Origin: Saprospiraceae bacterium
Lineage (GTDB): Bacteria; Bacteroidota; Bacteroidia; Chitinophagales; Saprospiraceae
Length of the DNA stretch: 64,000 nucleotides
Assembly (NCBI GenBank): GCA_016714025.1
Contig: JADJOB010000001.1
Location: 372,001 to 436,000, forward strand
Direction of reading: 5' to 3'
Made by a program: the position numbers and the translations under genes
The notes under the pieces: generated by a model
What the model was told of the DNA's origin: nothing
The model's input: the letters and a program-made list of their open reading frames with translations, nothing else
The model's database searches: none
Shown: positions 1 through 8,118 of the stretch, piece after piece
Layout of the letters: each line of letters starts with the position of its first letter
Position numbering within the stretch: the stretch's first letter is position 1

Positions 1-1100
1 AATACTTTTGCAACGGCACTTGCTGCACCTGTGCTTGTGATTACCATATTGATCGGTGCGCCGCGACCTCTTCTCGGTTTGCGGTGAAAATTATCCAACA
101 AGTTTTGGTCACTGGTATAAGCATGAACAGTTTCCAAATGTCCTTTTTCAATTCCGAATGCCTGATCTATTACTTGAATAATTGGAACGATTGCATTGGT
201 GGTACAGGAAGCTGCACAAAAAATATTTTCATCTACATTGTCTGCTTCCTGGGTGTTGACACCTACTACGATGTTGGGAATGTCTTTTCCTGGAGCCGTT
301 AAAATTATTTCAGAAATACCGGGTCTAAGATGAGCGGATAATTTTTCACGCGTATCAAACATTCCTGTATTATCAATCAGGAGTGCATCATGAATGCCAT
401 AATCTTCATAATTAATTTCCGCAGGTGATGCAGCAAAGATCATTCTGATTCGATTTCCATTGATGATCGCTTCTGTTCCGTCCGGGCTTACTTCAATAGC
501 CCCGGGAAAACTTCCATGGATTGAATCACTTTCCAAAAGCGCCAATCGCTTATGCACTTCTTCAAATTGATTTTTCATGCCTGCCCTCACAACGATGGCT
601 TTTAATCGCAATTGTTCGCCACTTCCGGTTGATGAAATCAATCTGCGCGCAACCAATCGGCCGATTCGACCAAATCCATACAAAACAACGTCTTTGGGTT
701 CAAATCCAACATTACCAATTTGCAAACCCGATTGCAGACGGTCTTTTATAAAATGGTCTAAGCTATCGAAATGCTTTTGCTGTGTTTCCCATTCGGAGGC
801 TAATTTTCCAATGTCTATCCGTGACGGGCCCAGTTCATCCATTTTAAAAATAATGCGGGCAATCTCCAGGCTTAAATCAAGGTCAAGGGGTTTGTCAATA
901 TAATTCTTTGCAAAGAGGTGGTCGCTGATAATTTGACTGGGACGCACGTCGTAAAGATCCTTGCGAAAAATGACCAATTCAATCGAACGGTCAAAACGCA
1001 GGTCGCCAACGATTTTACTTAACTCAAGTGCATTTTTTTCCTTTTCCCGCCAGTCCTTTAGTGCGAGTTCAATTTTTTCGTTTTGGTTAACGATAGACAT
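1..1100 (-). CDS. gap: Glyceraldehyde-3-phosphate dehydrogenase, long form (partial, C-terminus outside window)
   Basis: This is the cytosolic glycolytic enzyme that oxidises glyceraldehyde-3-phosphate to 1,3-bisphosphoglycerate with NAD(P). The minus-strand frame opens with ATG at 1100 and runs off the left edge after about 366 codons without a stop. A Rossmann motif GFGRIGR and the active-site motif ASCTTNAIVP are visible, with catalytic Cys299. About 130 residues precede the Rossmann motif. This extension is typical of the roughly 480-residue GAPDH of Bacteroidota and not of the 335-residue glycolytic form. The next gene upstream on the same strand is the sigma factor, 60 bp away. The family is certain. 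Whether it works in glycolysis or gluconeogenesis cannot be told from sequence. Confidence 0.93.
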   Translation of the reverse strand, partial: MSIVNQNEKIELALKDWREKEKNALELSKIVGDLRFDRSIELVIFRKDLYDVRPSQIISDHLFAKNYIDKPLDLDLSLEIARIIFKMDELGPSRIDIGKLASEWETQQKHFDSLDHFIKDRLQSGLQIGNVGFEPKDVVLYGFGRIGRLVARRLISSTGSGEQLRLKAIVVRAGMKNQFEEVHKRLALLESDSIHGSFPGAIEVSPDGTEAIINGNRIRMIFAASPAEINYEDYGIHDALLIDNTGMFDTREKLSAHLRPGISEIILTAPGKDIPNIVVGVNTQEADNVDENIFCAASCTTNAIVPIIQVIDQAFGIEKGHLETVHAYTSDQNLLDNFHRKPRRGRGAPINMVITSTGAASAVAKV

Positions 1101-1160
1101 AGGATTTAATTTTCCGCAAAGGTTATAAAATCCGAAGCAAAAAACAATCCGGCTTGCGGT

Positions 1161-2027
1161 TTATCCGAGGTATTGTTTAAGTAATTTACTTCTGGAAGCT
1201 GAACGCAGTTTATTAATGGCTTTATCCTTAATCTGGCGCACCCGTTCGCGGGTTAATCCAAATTTATCCCCAATATCTTCAAGAGACTCAGGATGCTCTA
1301 CACCAATTCCAAAATACAATTTGATGACATCTGCCTGGCGATCTGTTAAAGTGCCAAGAGCCCGTTCAATTTCTTGACGTAAAGAATCTTTGAACTCCAG
1401 CTTTGCATCGGTGGCAGGTGTGCTGTCGTTTTCCAGAACATCCAACAAAGAATTGTCTTCACCTTCCACGAAAGGTGCATCCATGGACACGTGGCGTGCT
1501 GCTACACCCATGGTTGTTTCCACCTCTTCTGTTGGAATCTCCAGCAAAGTAGCCAACTCCTCTGCAGAGGGTTCCCGTTCAAATTCTTGTTCGAGTTCAG
1601 AAAAAGCACGGTTAATTTTATTTAAAGAACCCACTTTGTTTAATGGGAGACGCACAATCCGTGATTGTTCGGCTAATGCCTGAAGTATGGATTGACGAAT
1701 CCACCACACCGCATAGGAGATAAATTTAAATCCCCTGGTTTCATCAAAACGCTGAGCGGCTTTAATCAAACCTAAATTGCCTTCATTGATCAAATCTGAA
1801 AGAGAAAGACCCTGGTTTTGATATTGTTTTGCGACTGAAACCACAAAACGGAGGTTTGCTTTAGTGAGTCGTTCAAGGGAAAGCTGATCCCCTTGTTTAA
1901 TCTTTTTTGCTAAATCTACCTCTTCCTCTGGAGTCAAAAGATCTACTTTTCCAATTTCCTGTAAATATTTTTCGAGAGACTGACTTTCCCGATTGGTGAT
2001 GGATTTCGTAATCTTTAACTGCCTCAT
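1161..2027 (-). CDS. rpoD: Housekeeping RNA polymerase sigma-70 factor (RpoD/SigA type)
   Basis: This is the primary sigma factor that directs core RNA polymerase to promoters. At 288 residues it has the compact form of Bacteroidota and lacks the long acidic region 1.1 of proteobacterial RpoD. Region 1.2 is seen around residues 15-50. Region 2 follows (about 55-125), with a DLINEGNLGLIKAAQRFD core motif and the FISYAVWWIRQ segment that contacts the -10 element. Region 3 is about 130-205. Region 4 ends the protein with the helix-turn-helix LEDIGDKFGLTRERVRQI. It is transcribed alone and divergently from the START-like gene, with a 226-bp AT-rich shared upstream region. Function is confident from the full set of conserved regions. 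Confidence 0.95.
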   Translation of the reverse strand: MRQLKITKSITNRESQSLEKYLQEIGKVDLLTPEEEVDLAKKIKQGDQLSLERLTKANLRFVVSVAKQYQNQGLSLSDLINEGNLGLIKAAQRFDETRGFKFISYAVWWIRQSILQALAEQSRIVRLPLNKVGSLNKINRAFSELEQEFEREPSAEELATLLEIPTEEVETTMGVAARHVSMDAPFVEGEDNSLLDVLENDSTPATDAKLEFKDSLRQEIERALGTLTDRQADVIKLYFGIGVEHPESLEDIGDKFGLTRERVRQIKDKAINKLRSASRSKLLKQYLG

Positions 2028-2253
2028 GTAGGATTGGTAAATTTATAAATTATTAAAATTCAACGAATTATAAAATAAATTAGAGAAATTTTATAACAGA
2101 GGGCGAAAATAATGCCAAGCTGGCAATAATAACCCTATCAGGAATTAATGTTTTGTGAATAAAAAAAGTTCATGATTTAACAAAAAAATATTCAAACAAT
2201 TTTAATATTGCCGCTTCAACGTACTCAATTAGATTAAAAAAGATACAGTATCA

Positions 2254-2628
2254 ATGGCTAGAGTCCAATTTCAAACCGAGTTCATGTTTAAGTCATCGCC
2301 TGCGACGCTTTACCTTTTTACAACCGAACCCACCTGTATGGTACGTTGGTTTTGTGACCGGGTGGATAACATCGGTGACCAATATACCTTTGATTGGGAA
2401 GGAGATCACGAAGAGGCGACCCTTGTTCAAGATATCGAAGAAGAATTGGTAAGATACCGATGGAATGACCGGGAAGACGAATTTTTGCAATTCCGAATCT
2501 ATAAGACAGATATAACCAATGAGACCATTTTGGAGGTGACCGATTTTTGTGATGACGATGAGGTAAAAGGTCAAAAAGATCTTTGGGAGGTTTATATCAA
2601 GAAATTTAAGACTTTTTGCGGAGGGTAA
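2254..2628 (+). CDS. START-like domain protein
   Basis: A 124-residue acidic cytosolic protein without a signal peptide. It begins MARVQFQTEFMFKSSPATLYLF, and its alternating beta-strand/Trp pattern (VRWFCDRVD, YTFDWEGDHEEA, YRWNDREDEF) matches the small START-like, AHSA1-related family found next to housekeeping genes in Bacteroidota. The fold implies a hydrophobic ligand-binding cavity, but no substrate or reaction is known to me. The last about 35 bp of the gene, including the stop, are copied 336 bp downstream as part of a tandem duplication, so the 3' end has been a recombination site. The start ATG at 2254 is the only one fitting the family. Confidence 0.8.
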   Translation: MARVQFQTEFMFKSSPATLYLFTTEPTCMVRWFCDRVDNIGDQYTFDWEGDHEEATLVQDIEEELVRYRWNDREDEFLQFRIYKTDITNETILEVTDFCDDDEVKGQKDLWEVYIKKFKTFCGG

Positions 2629-2729
2629 ATAATGTTGCAATTCTGCGATCCTGCAATCTTTCAATTTAACAATGCTGAAATTATAGCATGTTGCTTTGGG
2701 AAAATGCTTTAATCATGTACCCGTCTCTG

Positions 2730-2865
2730 TGACCCTCGGCGAGGACGCCTTCGGGAACTGTTTTTTTTTTAATGTTTTTTGTTGTTCAGAAGAGATGCGA
2801 ATTTGAGATTCAGATAACTCGATTATCTCAAAGTTTCCGAAGGCGTCCCCGCCGAGGATTTTCGG
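2730..2865. repeat. Palindromic (REP/MITE-like) element, copy 1
   Basis: Two GC-rich arms in inverted orientation, CTCGGCGAGGACGCCTTCGG near 2735-2755 and CCGAAGGCGTCCCCGCCGAG near 2839-2858, enclose about 80 bp of AT-rich DNA. The transcript could fold into a long hairpin. The GC-rich arms stand out from the AT-rich surroundings. This is the signature of a non-autonomous palindromic repeat. I cannot count genomic copies from this window. Confidence 0.7.
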
Positions 2866-3065
2866 AGAGAAATTTTCCTTTTTAGATGCAATTTACTTTT
2901 TAATGCTTCAATTATGTACCCGTCTACGTATATCAAAAAATTTAAGACCTTTTGCGGAGGGTAAATAATGTTGCAATTCTGCGATCCTGCAATCTTTCAA
3001 TGTAACAATGCTGAAATTAAAGCATGTTGCTTTGGGAAAATGCTTTAATCATGTACCCGTCTCTG

Positions 3066-3212
3066 TGACCCTCGGCGAGGACGCCTTCGGGAACTGGTTT
3101 TTTTTAATGTTTTTTGTTGTTCAGAAGAGATGCGAATTTGAGATTCAGATAACTCGATTATCTCAAAGTTTCCGAAGGCGTCTCCGTGAGCCTCGGCGTG
3201 GACACCTTCAGT
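3066..3212. repeat. Palindromic (REP/MITE-like) element, copy 2
   Basis: Second copy of the hairpin element, produced by the 336-bp tandem duplication. The left arm is intact. The right arm is decayed (CCGAAGGCGTCTCCGTGAGC followed by a second degenerate arm-like CTCGGCGTGGACACCTTC). It lies just downstream of the methyltransferase stop codon on the opposite strand and could serve as its terminator. Confidence 0.65.
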
Positions 3213-3247
3213 AATTGGTTTTTTCAAGATTTGAAATCAATCAATAC

Positions 3248-4036
3248 TCAGGCAATCAAATAATACACTGCTGTGGTGTAGTAATTTCTAAAATAAGGAA
3301 TGGCATTTAAACCCGGAAGAACTGATTTGGGTTCTACATTAAATTTAAATTTGTAGATGGGGTTGGTGAAGAAAAGCTTTCTGTTTAAAACTTGAAATTG
3401 ATTTTGTTTGATTATTTTTTCAAAGCGTTCAATGGAAATTCCGGTTTCTTTTATTTCCATAAATTCATTGAGGGTGATGGCATCTTGGCCACCCCACTCC
3501 AATAGTTTTTTGTAAATGAATTTTGGCAAGAGATGAAACCAGGGCAATTTGCTCAGGAGCTTTGACTGTGCCATTTGTTGATGCCCGCCAAAAGGCATTT
3601 GCCAGGGAGGGAATCCAAAAAATATTACTCCACCGGGATTTAAAAAACTTTTCAATTGCTGAATAAATTGCTCCTGATTTGGAATGTGCTCAATCACATC
3701 CTTTAATAAGATGATATCAAACGGACCATCCAAATCATATTTAAGTTGGATGTCATAAATATTTTTTGAAAGGAATTTTAATTTACCCAAACCAAATGCT
3801 TCTTGTTGAAAATGTTTGGCTGCTTCAATACGTGAAGGACTTAAATCAATGCCATAACAGGATAGGTTTCTTTCAACAAATGCCTTTAAAACACCTGCCT
3901 CTGCGCATCCAATTTCTAAAACCCGATCCTGATTTTGAAGTGGACGTTTTTCTTCTATAAATGGAATAATAAAATCTCTTGCAGTGAGATACTGCATGTC
4001 AAAATAGCGTTGTTTATCTTTATGGTATTCAAACAT
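3248..4036 (-). CDS. Class I SAM-dependent methyltransferase
   Basis: A 262-residue methyltransferase with the class I Rossmann core. SAM motif I is VLEIGCAEAG (about residues 39-48), an acidic residue follows strand beta2 (YGIDLSP), and the DIILLKDVIEHIP segment matches the post-II motif of ubiquinone/sugar-type methyltransferases. A GGVIFFGFPPW segment follows. The substrate is not evident. It overlaps the upstream crotonase by one base (TAATG), so the two are almost certainly translationally coupled. That does not by itself define a pathway. Small-molecule or lipid O-methylation is possible. Confidence 0.85.
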   Translation of the reverse strand: MFEYHKDKQRYFDMQYLTARDFIIPFIEEKRPLQNQDRVLEIGCAEAGVLKAFVERNLSCYGIDLSPSRIEAAKHFQQEAFGLGKLKFLSKNIYDIQLKYDLDGPFDIILLKDVIEHIPNQEQFIQQLKSFLNPGGVIFFGFPPWQMPFGGHQQMAQSKLLSKLPWFHLLPKFIYKKLLEWGGQDAITLNEFMEIKETGISIERFEKIIKQNQFQVLNRKLFFTNPIYKFKFNVEPKSVLPGLNAIPYFRNYYTTAVYYLIA

Positions 4037-4812
4037 TAATTTCCTTTGAACGTTGGTTTGCGCTTATTTAAGAAAGCATCCACCCCTTCATTTGCATCTT
4101 TGGTAATCATTAAATTTCCAAATGAATCTAATTCTGATTCATATCCCTGCATTTCAAAATCAAAATATGAATTCACAATTTTGATAACTTTCTGGATGGC
4201 TATGGGTGCTTTGGTTGCAATTTTTTGGATGATCTCCAATGATTTTTCAACTTCTTTTCCAGGATCAACTACGTGATTTACCAAACCCAGACGATGCGCT
4301 TCTTCTGCAGTAATCATATCTCCTGTCATCAACATTTCGATTGCTTTTCCTTTTCCAATGTAGTGAATAAGTCTTTGGGTGCCTCCATATCCCGGAATCA
4401 ATCCAAGATTTACTTCCGGTTGGCCAAATTTGGCATTGGAACCTGCTACCCGGATGTGACAGGCCATTGCCAATTCACAACCTCCTCCCAGCGCAAATCC
4501 ATTTACTGCTGCAATTACAGGGATATTGAGTTTTTCGATTTCCGAAAACAACATTTGGCCTTTTCGTCCCAGCGCAATGCCTTCTTTTCTGTTAAGTCCT
4601 ACAAATTCAGAAATGTCTGCCCCGGCAACAAAAGATTTAGGACCGGCGCCTGTTATAATTAAGCCGCGTAATTCATCTGTTTTGGCCTCAATCTCATCGA
4701 TTGCGGCATTTAATTCGTCAATTACATTATGATTTAACGCATTCATCGCCTGCTCGCGATTGATTGTCAAAATGCAGACATTATGTTCGTATTGCTTTAA
4801 TACCTCATTCAT
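4036..4812 (-). CDS. Enoyl-CoA hydratase/isomerase family protein (crotonase)
   Basis: A 258-residue crotonase, the usual length. Both catalytic glutamates of enoyl-CoA hydratase are present: the first in GFALGGGCELAMAC and the second in KFGQPEVNLG. The oxyanion-hole segment GPKSFVAGADISEF and the GLIPGYGGTQRL motif are also present. It is therefore expected to hydrate trans-2-enoyl-CoA in fatty acid or amino acid degradation, or a short-chain variant such as crotonyl-CoA. It is the first gene of a two-gene unit with the methyltransferase (1-bp overlap). Confidence 0.92.
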   Translation of the reverse strand: MNEVLKQYEHNVCILTINREQAMNALNHNVIDELNAAIDEIEAKTDELRGLIITGAGPKSFVAGADISEFVGLNRKEGIALGRKGQMLFSEIEKLNIPVIAAVNGFALGGGCELAMACHIRVAGSNAKFGQPEVNLGLIPGYGGTQRLIHYIGKGKAIEMLMTGDMITAEEAHRLGLVNHVVDPGKEVEKSLEIIQKIATKAPIAIQKVIKIVNSYFDFEMQGYESELDSFGNLMITKDANEGVDAFLNKRKPTFKGN

Positions 4813-5083
4813 GATTTAATTAATTGATTGATTCAGAATTGTTTATGTATCTGAGATTTTAGGTAACGGGTGCAAATATATTGAGAACGGGCATTTCTTA
4901 ATGAATCTTAAATGTTTTGACTGTAACAGTCCAGCTTTTAGAGAGCTAATTCGGCTAACACATCTTTGCAGTTGCATGCGTTATACTGCTTGTGATTTAG
5001 CCCAAATTTATCGATTTATACGTTAAATTCTGGATGAATTCATATTTGTAGAACTACCTTTGACGAAATTTTAATAAAATCGT

Positions 5084-7456
5084 ATGAAAAATATACTTGG
5101 TTTACTGTTCTTTCTTGTTTTAAGCAATAGCTTAGTAGCTCAGGACGGTGATCTCAACATGAAAATCATTGCCCATGTACCGGCTCCTAGCGGAGGCAGT
5201 GGCATTTGGCATTATGTCGATCGCAACGGGATTGAATATGCTGCCATCGGAACCCGTGATGCCTTAGAAATTTACAGTCTGGAAGATCCTTCAAAACCGA
5301 TTCTGCGAGCCAGCGTAAAAGGAGTTAATACGATATGGAGAGAAGTGTATGCTTACCAAGATTACATCTATGCTGTTACAGATAATGCCTCCGATGGAGT
5401 GATTATTGTCAATATGAAAAATGCTCCGGGTACCATAACCAGTAAATTCTGGACCACTTCAATAACTGCAAACAATCAAACTGCAAATATTACAACTTGT
5501 CATACGGTATATGTTGATGACAAAGGAATTCTATGTTTGAATGGCTGTCGTCCCTGGCAGGGTGTTTTATTTTTTGATCTCAATCAAGATCCTGATAACC
5601 CTAAATTTTTAGGAGCTGAGACCACCCGTTATTGCCACGATATGTTTATGCGCAGAGATACTTTGTATTCATCAGAAATTTATGAAGGTCTGATGACTGC
5701 ATATGATGTTAGGGATAAATCAAAACCAGTTGAAATCAATGGTGTAAAAACTCCTTTTGCTTTTACCCATAATAACTGGCCATCGGATGATAACCGCTAT
5801 ATGTTTACGACAGATGAGAAAGAAAATGCGTATGTAGCTGCTTATGATATTTCTGATATACATAATATAAAATTACTTGATCAGTGGCGTCCAAAAGATA
5901 CGGAAGGTACCGGAGTCATTCCACACAATACCAGATACCTGGATGGTTATTTGATTACATCCTATTACACCGATGGAGTAAAAATTATCGATGCACACCG
6001 TCCTGAAAATTTAATTGAAGTTGGATCTGTTGACACCTATTCCGGAAATCTAACCGGGTTTCACGGTTGCTGGGGTGTGAGTCCGTTTTTACCAAGTAAA
6101 ACCATCGTCGCATCGGATATTGAAGGAGGATTGTTTGTTATTAAACCTCAATACATACGGGCTTGCTATTTGGAAGGTATTGTTCGGGACAGTTTTACCG
6201 ATGAAGTGATTTCAAATGTTGTAGTGCGTTTGATTACTCCGAGAAAAAACAATGAACAAACCAATCTAAAAGGAGAATACAAAACCGGCTATGCAAATGC
6301 AGGTAACTACATGGTTGAATTTTCTCACCCGGATTACAATTTACTTACTACTAGTGCTGTTTTGGAAAATGGTGTAGTAACGATTAAAAATGTCAAACTC
6401 GTTCCTAAAAATACCATCGTTCAAAAAATTATAGTAAAAGAAAAAGGCAGTTTAAATTTAATCGCTGATGCAAAAATTGTGTTGTTTAATGCCAATAAAA
6501 CCATTCTTGCACAGACAGCAGCAGACGGTGTAGCCAATATTAAAATCTTTCAGGATAGTTTGAATTTTCAATTGGTTGTTGGAAAGTGGGGCTATTTACA
6601 TCATGCAGAAGTTTTTAGTTCCTTAAGTCCAAAAGCAGAAATTGAAGTATTGTTAGACAAAGGATATCAGGATGATTTCATCTTAGAACAAAATTGGACC
6701 ACAAAAACAACTGCATCTACCGGTGCCTGGGTTCGTGGCGAACCTGTTGGAACCATTAGTGGAATCGATCAGGCGCAAGCAGAATCAGATGTTGATACTG
6801 ATTTAGGGGATGCTTGTTATGTTACAGGAAATGGAACAATCGATCCATCCGCTGCAGATGTAGATAATGGCGCTACTATTTTAACCAGCCCAACGATGGA
6901 TTTAAGTAAATACAACGAACCCCTATTGAATTATTCGTATTGGTTTTATAATGGCGGTGGAAATAATGCCCCCAATGATAAAATCAAATTTTATATTTTA
7001 TCTGGTACGGATACTTTAAGTATTGAAGATATAAACAGAAGCGAATCTGCATGGATTGCCAAAGAACGGTTTGCTATAAAATCTTTAACGAATAAATTAG
7101 CGGATGTTAAGTTTATGGTAAGCATTGCAGACGACAATCCAGGTCATTTAGTTGAAGGTGGATTGGATGCGTTTTTAGTTTTTGATGGAAATCCTGTAGC
7201 AAATTCTGATGTAAATACTGGCCTTCAGATTACTTTAAGTGCCACTGTATTTGAAAATCAAACCATCTTGATCAATCCAAATGCACAAACTTTAAATCTT
7301 AGCATCAGCAATTTGAAAGGACAAATCTTACTATCAACGAAAATTAAACACGAGTCACACATTCCAATTGGAAGTACTTTGGAGAAGGGAATTTATTTTG
7401 TACGTGTACAAAATGAATCCGGTGAAACTAAACTTTTCAAAGTGGTAAAAATTTAA
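5084..7456 (+). CDS. Secreted choice-of-anchor B (LVIVD-repeat) protein with T9SS sorting domain
   Basis: A 790-residue exported protein. It has a signal peptide ending near LVAQ (residues 1-19) and then an LVIVD-repeat beta-propeller (about 25-365) with the choice-of-anchor B hallmarks GIWHYVDRNGIEYAAIGTRD and HNNWPSDDNRYMFTTDE. A carboxypeptidase-regulatory-like domain follows (about 370-440), then a MAM/LamG-like beta-sandwich region (about 530-710). The C-terminal sorting domain starts with LSISNLKGQILL and ends with the basic KLFKVVKI. It is expected on the cell surface or released by T9SS. Ligand unknown. A hairpin follows the stop at 7497-7541. Confidence 0.85.
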   Translation: MKNILGLLFFLVLSNSLVAQDGDLNMKIIAHVPAPSGGSGIWHYVDRNGIEYAAIGTRDALEIYSLEDPSKPILRASVKGVNTIWREVYAYQDYIYAVTDNASDGVIIVNMKNAPGTITSKFWTTSITANNQTANITTCHTVYVDDKGILCLNGCRPWQGVLFFDLNQDPDNPKFLGAETTRYCHDMFMRRDTLYSSEIYEGLMTAYDVRDKSKPVEINGVKTPFAFTHNNWPSDDNRYMFTTDEKENAYVAAYDISDIHNIKLLDQWRPKDTEGTGVIPHNTRYLDGYLITSYYTDGVKIIDAHRPENLIEVGSVDTYSGNLTGFHGCWGVSPFLPSKTIVASDIEGGLFVIKPQYIRACYLEGIVRDSFTDEVISNVVVRLITPRKNNEQTNLKGEYKTGYANAGNYMVEFSHPDYNLLTTSAVLENGVVTIKNVKLVPKNTIVQKIIVKEKGSLNLIADAKIVLFNANKTILAQTAADGVANIKIFQDSLNFQLVVGKWGYLHHAEVFSSLSPKAEIEVLLDKGYQDDFILEQNWTTKTTASTGAWVRGEPVGTISGIDQAQAESDVDTDLGDACYVTGNGTIDPSAADVDNGATILTSPTMDLSKYNEPLLNYSYWFYNGGGNNAPNDKIKFYILSGTDTLSIEDINRSESAWIAKERFAIKSLTNKLADVKFMVSIADDNPGHLVEGGLDAFLVFDGNPVANSDVNTGLQITLSATVFENQTILINPNAQTLNLSISNLKGQILLSTKIKHESHIPIGSTLEKGIYFVRVQNESGETKLFKVVKI

Positions 7457-7496
7457 ATAAAATTAATTCCTTATAGTGAATTTAATTTGATGGCAT

Positions 7497-7541
7497 AAAT
7501 TAATATGGATGTTGAAGAACAAGCGGCATCCATATTAATTT
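7497..7541 (+). terminator. Hairpin downstream of the LVIVD-repeat gene
   Basis: Two perfect 15-bp arms (7497-7511 AAATTAATATGGATG and 7527-7541, its exact reverse complement) enclose a 15-base loop, 40 bp after the stop codon. There is no long U-tract after the stem, so this is a probable 3'-end stabiliser or weak terminator and not a canonical intrinsic terminator. Confidence 0.55.
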
Positions 7542-8118
7542 ACCATTCTAAAATGAAGTAATTCCAGCATTCAGTTTATTTGATCCATCCTTAGGATTCA
7601 ATAAAAGATAATTTCCGATCCTTAGTTTCAGGCATTTAAATTAAGCTTTTTAATGTACGCTAAATTTAAAATGGTAAAAATTGGCGGCGCTATGTATTGT
7701 TGAGCCCACCGAAACTGAAACAAAATTTAATCCGTTAAGCTTTTTCTAAAATACCTGTTTCTTTTTCTAGTTCATTTATAAATTGATTCCTATTTAATCC
7801 AGCCAATTAGGAATCCTGCATGGATTGATCCAATGACTTTTAAATCTGTTGAGGGAAGCTTTTAAATACCAATGAATAAAATGAGTTTGTAACTTCCTTT
7901 TATAATTCCAATTTATCATTTGTTCTAAGATAATCTCTACTTATAAGAGTATGTACCAAGCACAGCAATGGTTGTTTCTTTGCGATTTTATATTATATAA
8001 ATCAAGCTGCATTTGTTGTAAGTATTGAATACTTGTTACGCCCTTCTCAAATTTAATTTCGCCAAAGCAGCATTTATTGATTAAATTGGGTCATTGTTTA
8101 AAGGACAAAACTAAATCT
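7542..8118. other. Intergenic region without recognised gene
   Basis: About 580 bp of AT-rich DNA between two convergently placed, same-strand T9SS genes. I see no ORF with a plausible start, no tRNA-like cloverleaf and no strong repeat. It presumably holds the promoter of the gene starting at 8119. Confidence 0.6.

Larger units (their letters stand above)
2594..3218 (+). repeat. 336-bp tandem duplication covering the 3' end of the START-like gene
   Basis: The segment from about 2594 repeats from about 2930 with a constant offset of 336 bp, ending near 3218 where the copies diverge. Each copy holds the final codons and stop of the START-like gene, a TGCAAT-rich stretch, and an imperfect inverted repeat whose arms read CTCGGCGAGGACGCCTTCGG and, about 100 bp on, roughly its complement. 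The copies differ at scattered positions, so the duplication is not an assembly artefact of identical reads. It fills most of the 620 bp between the START-like gene and the methyltransferase. No coding function is supported here. Confidence 0.9.

Noticed and set aside
3008..3214. 68-codon ORF in the duplicated region
   Set aside because: Reads across hairpin repeat DNA, with a translation matching only the repeat.
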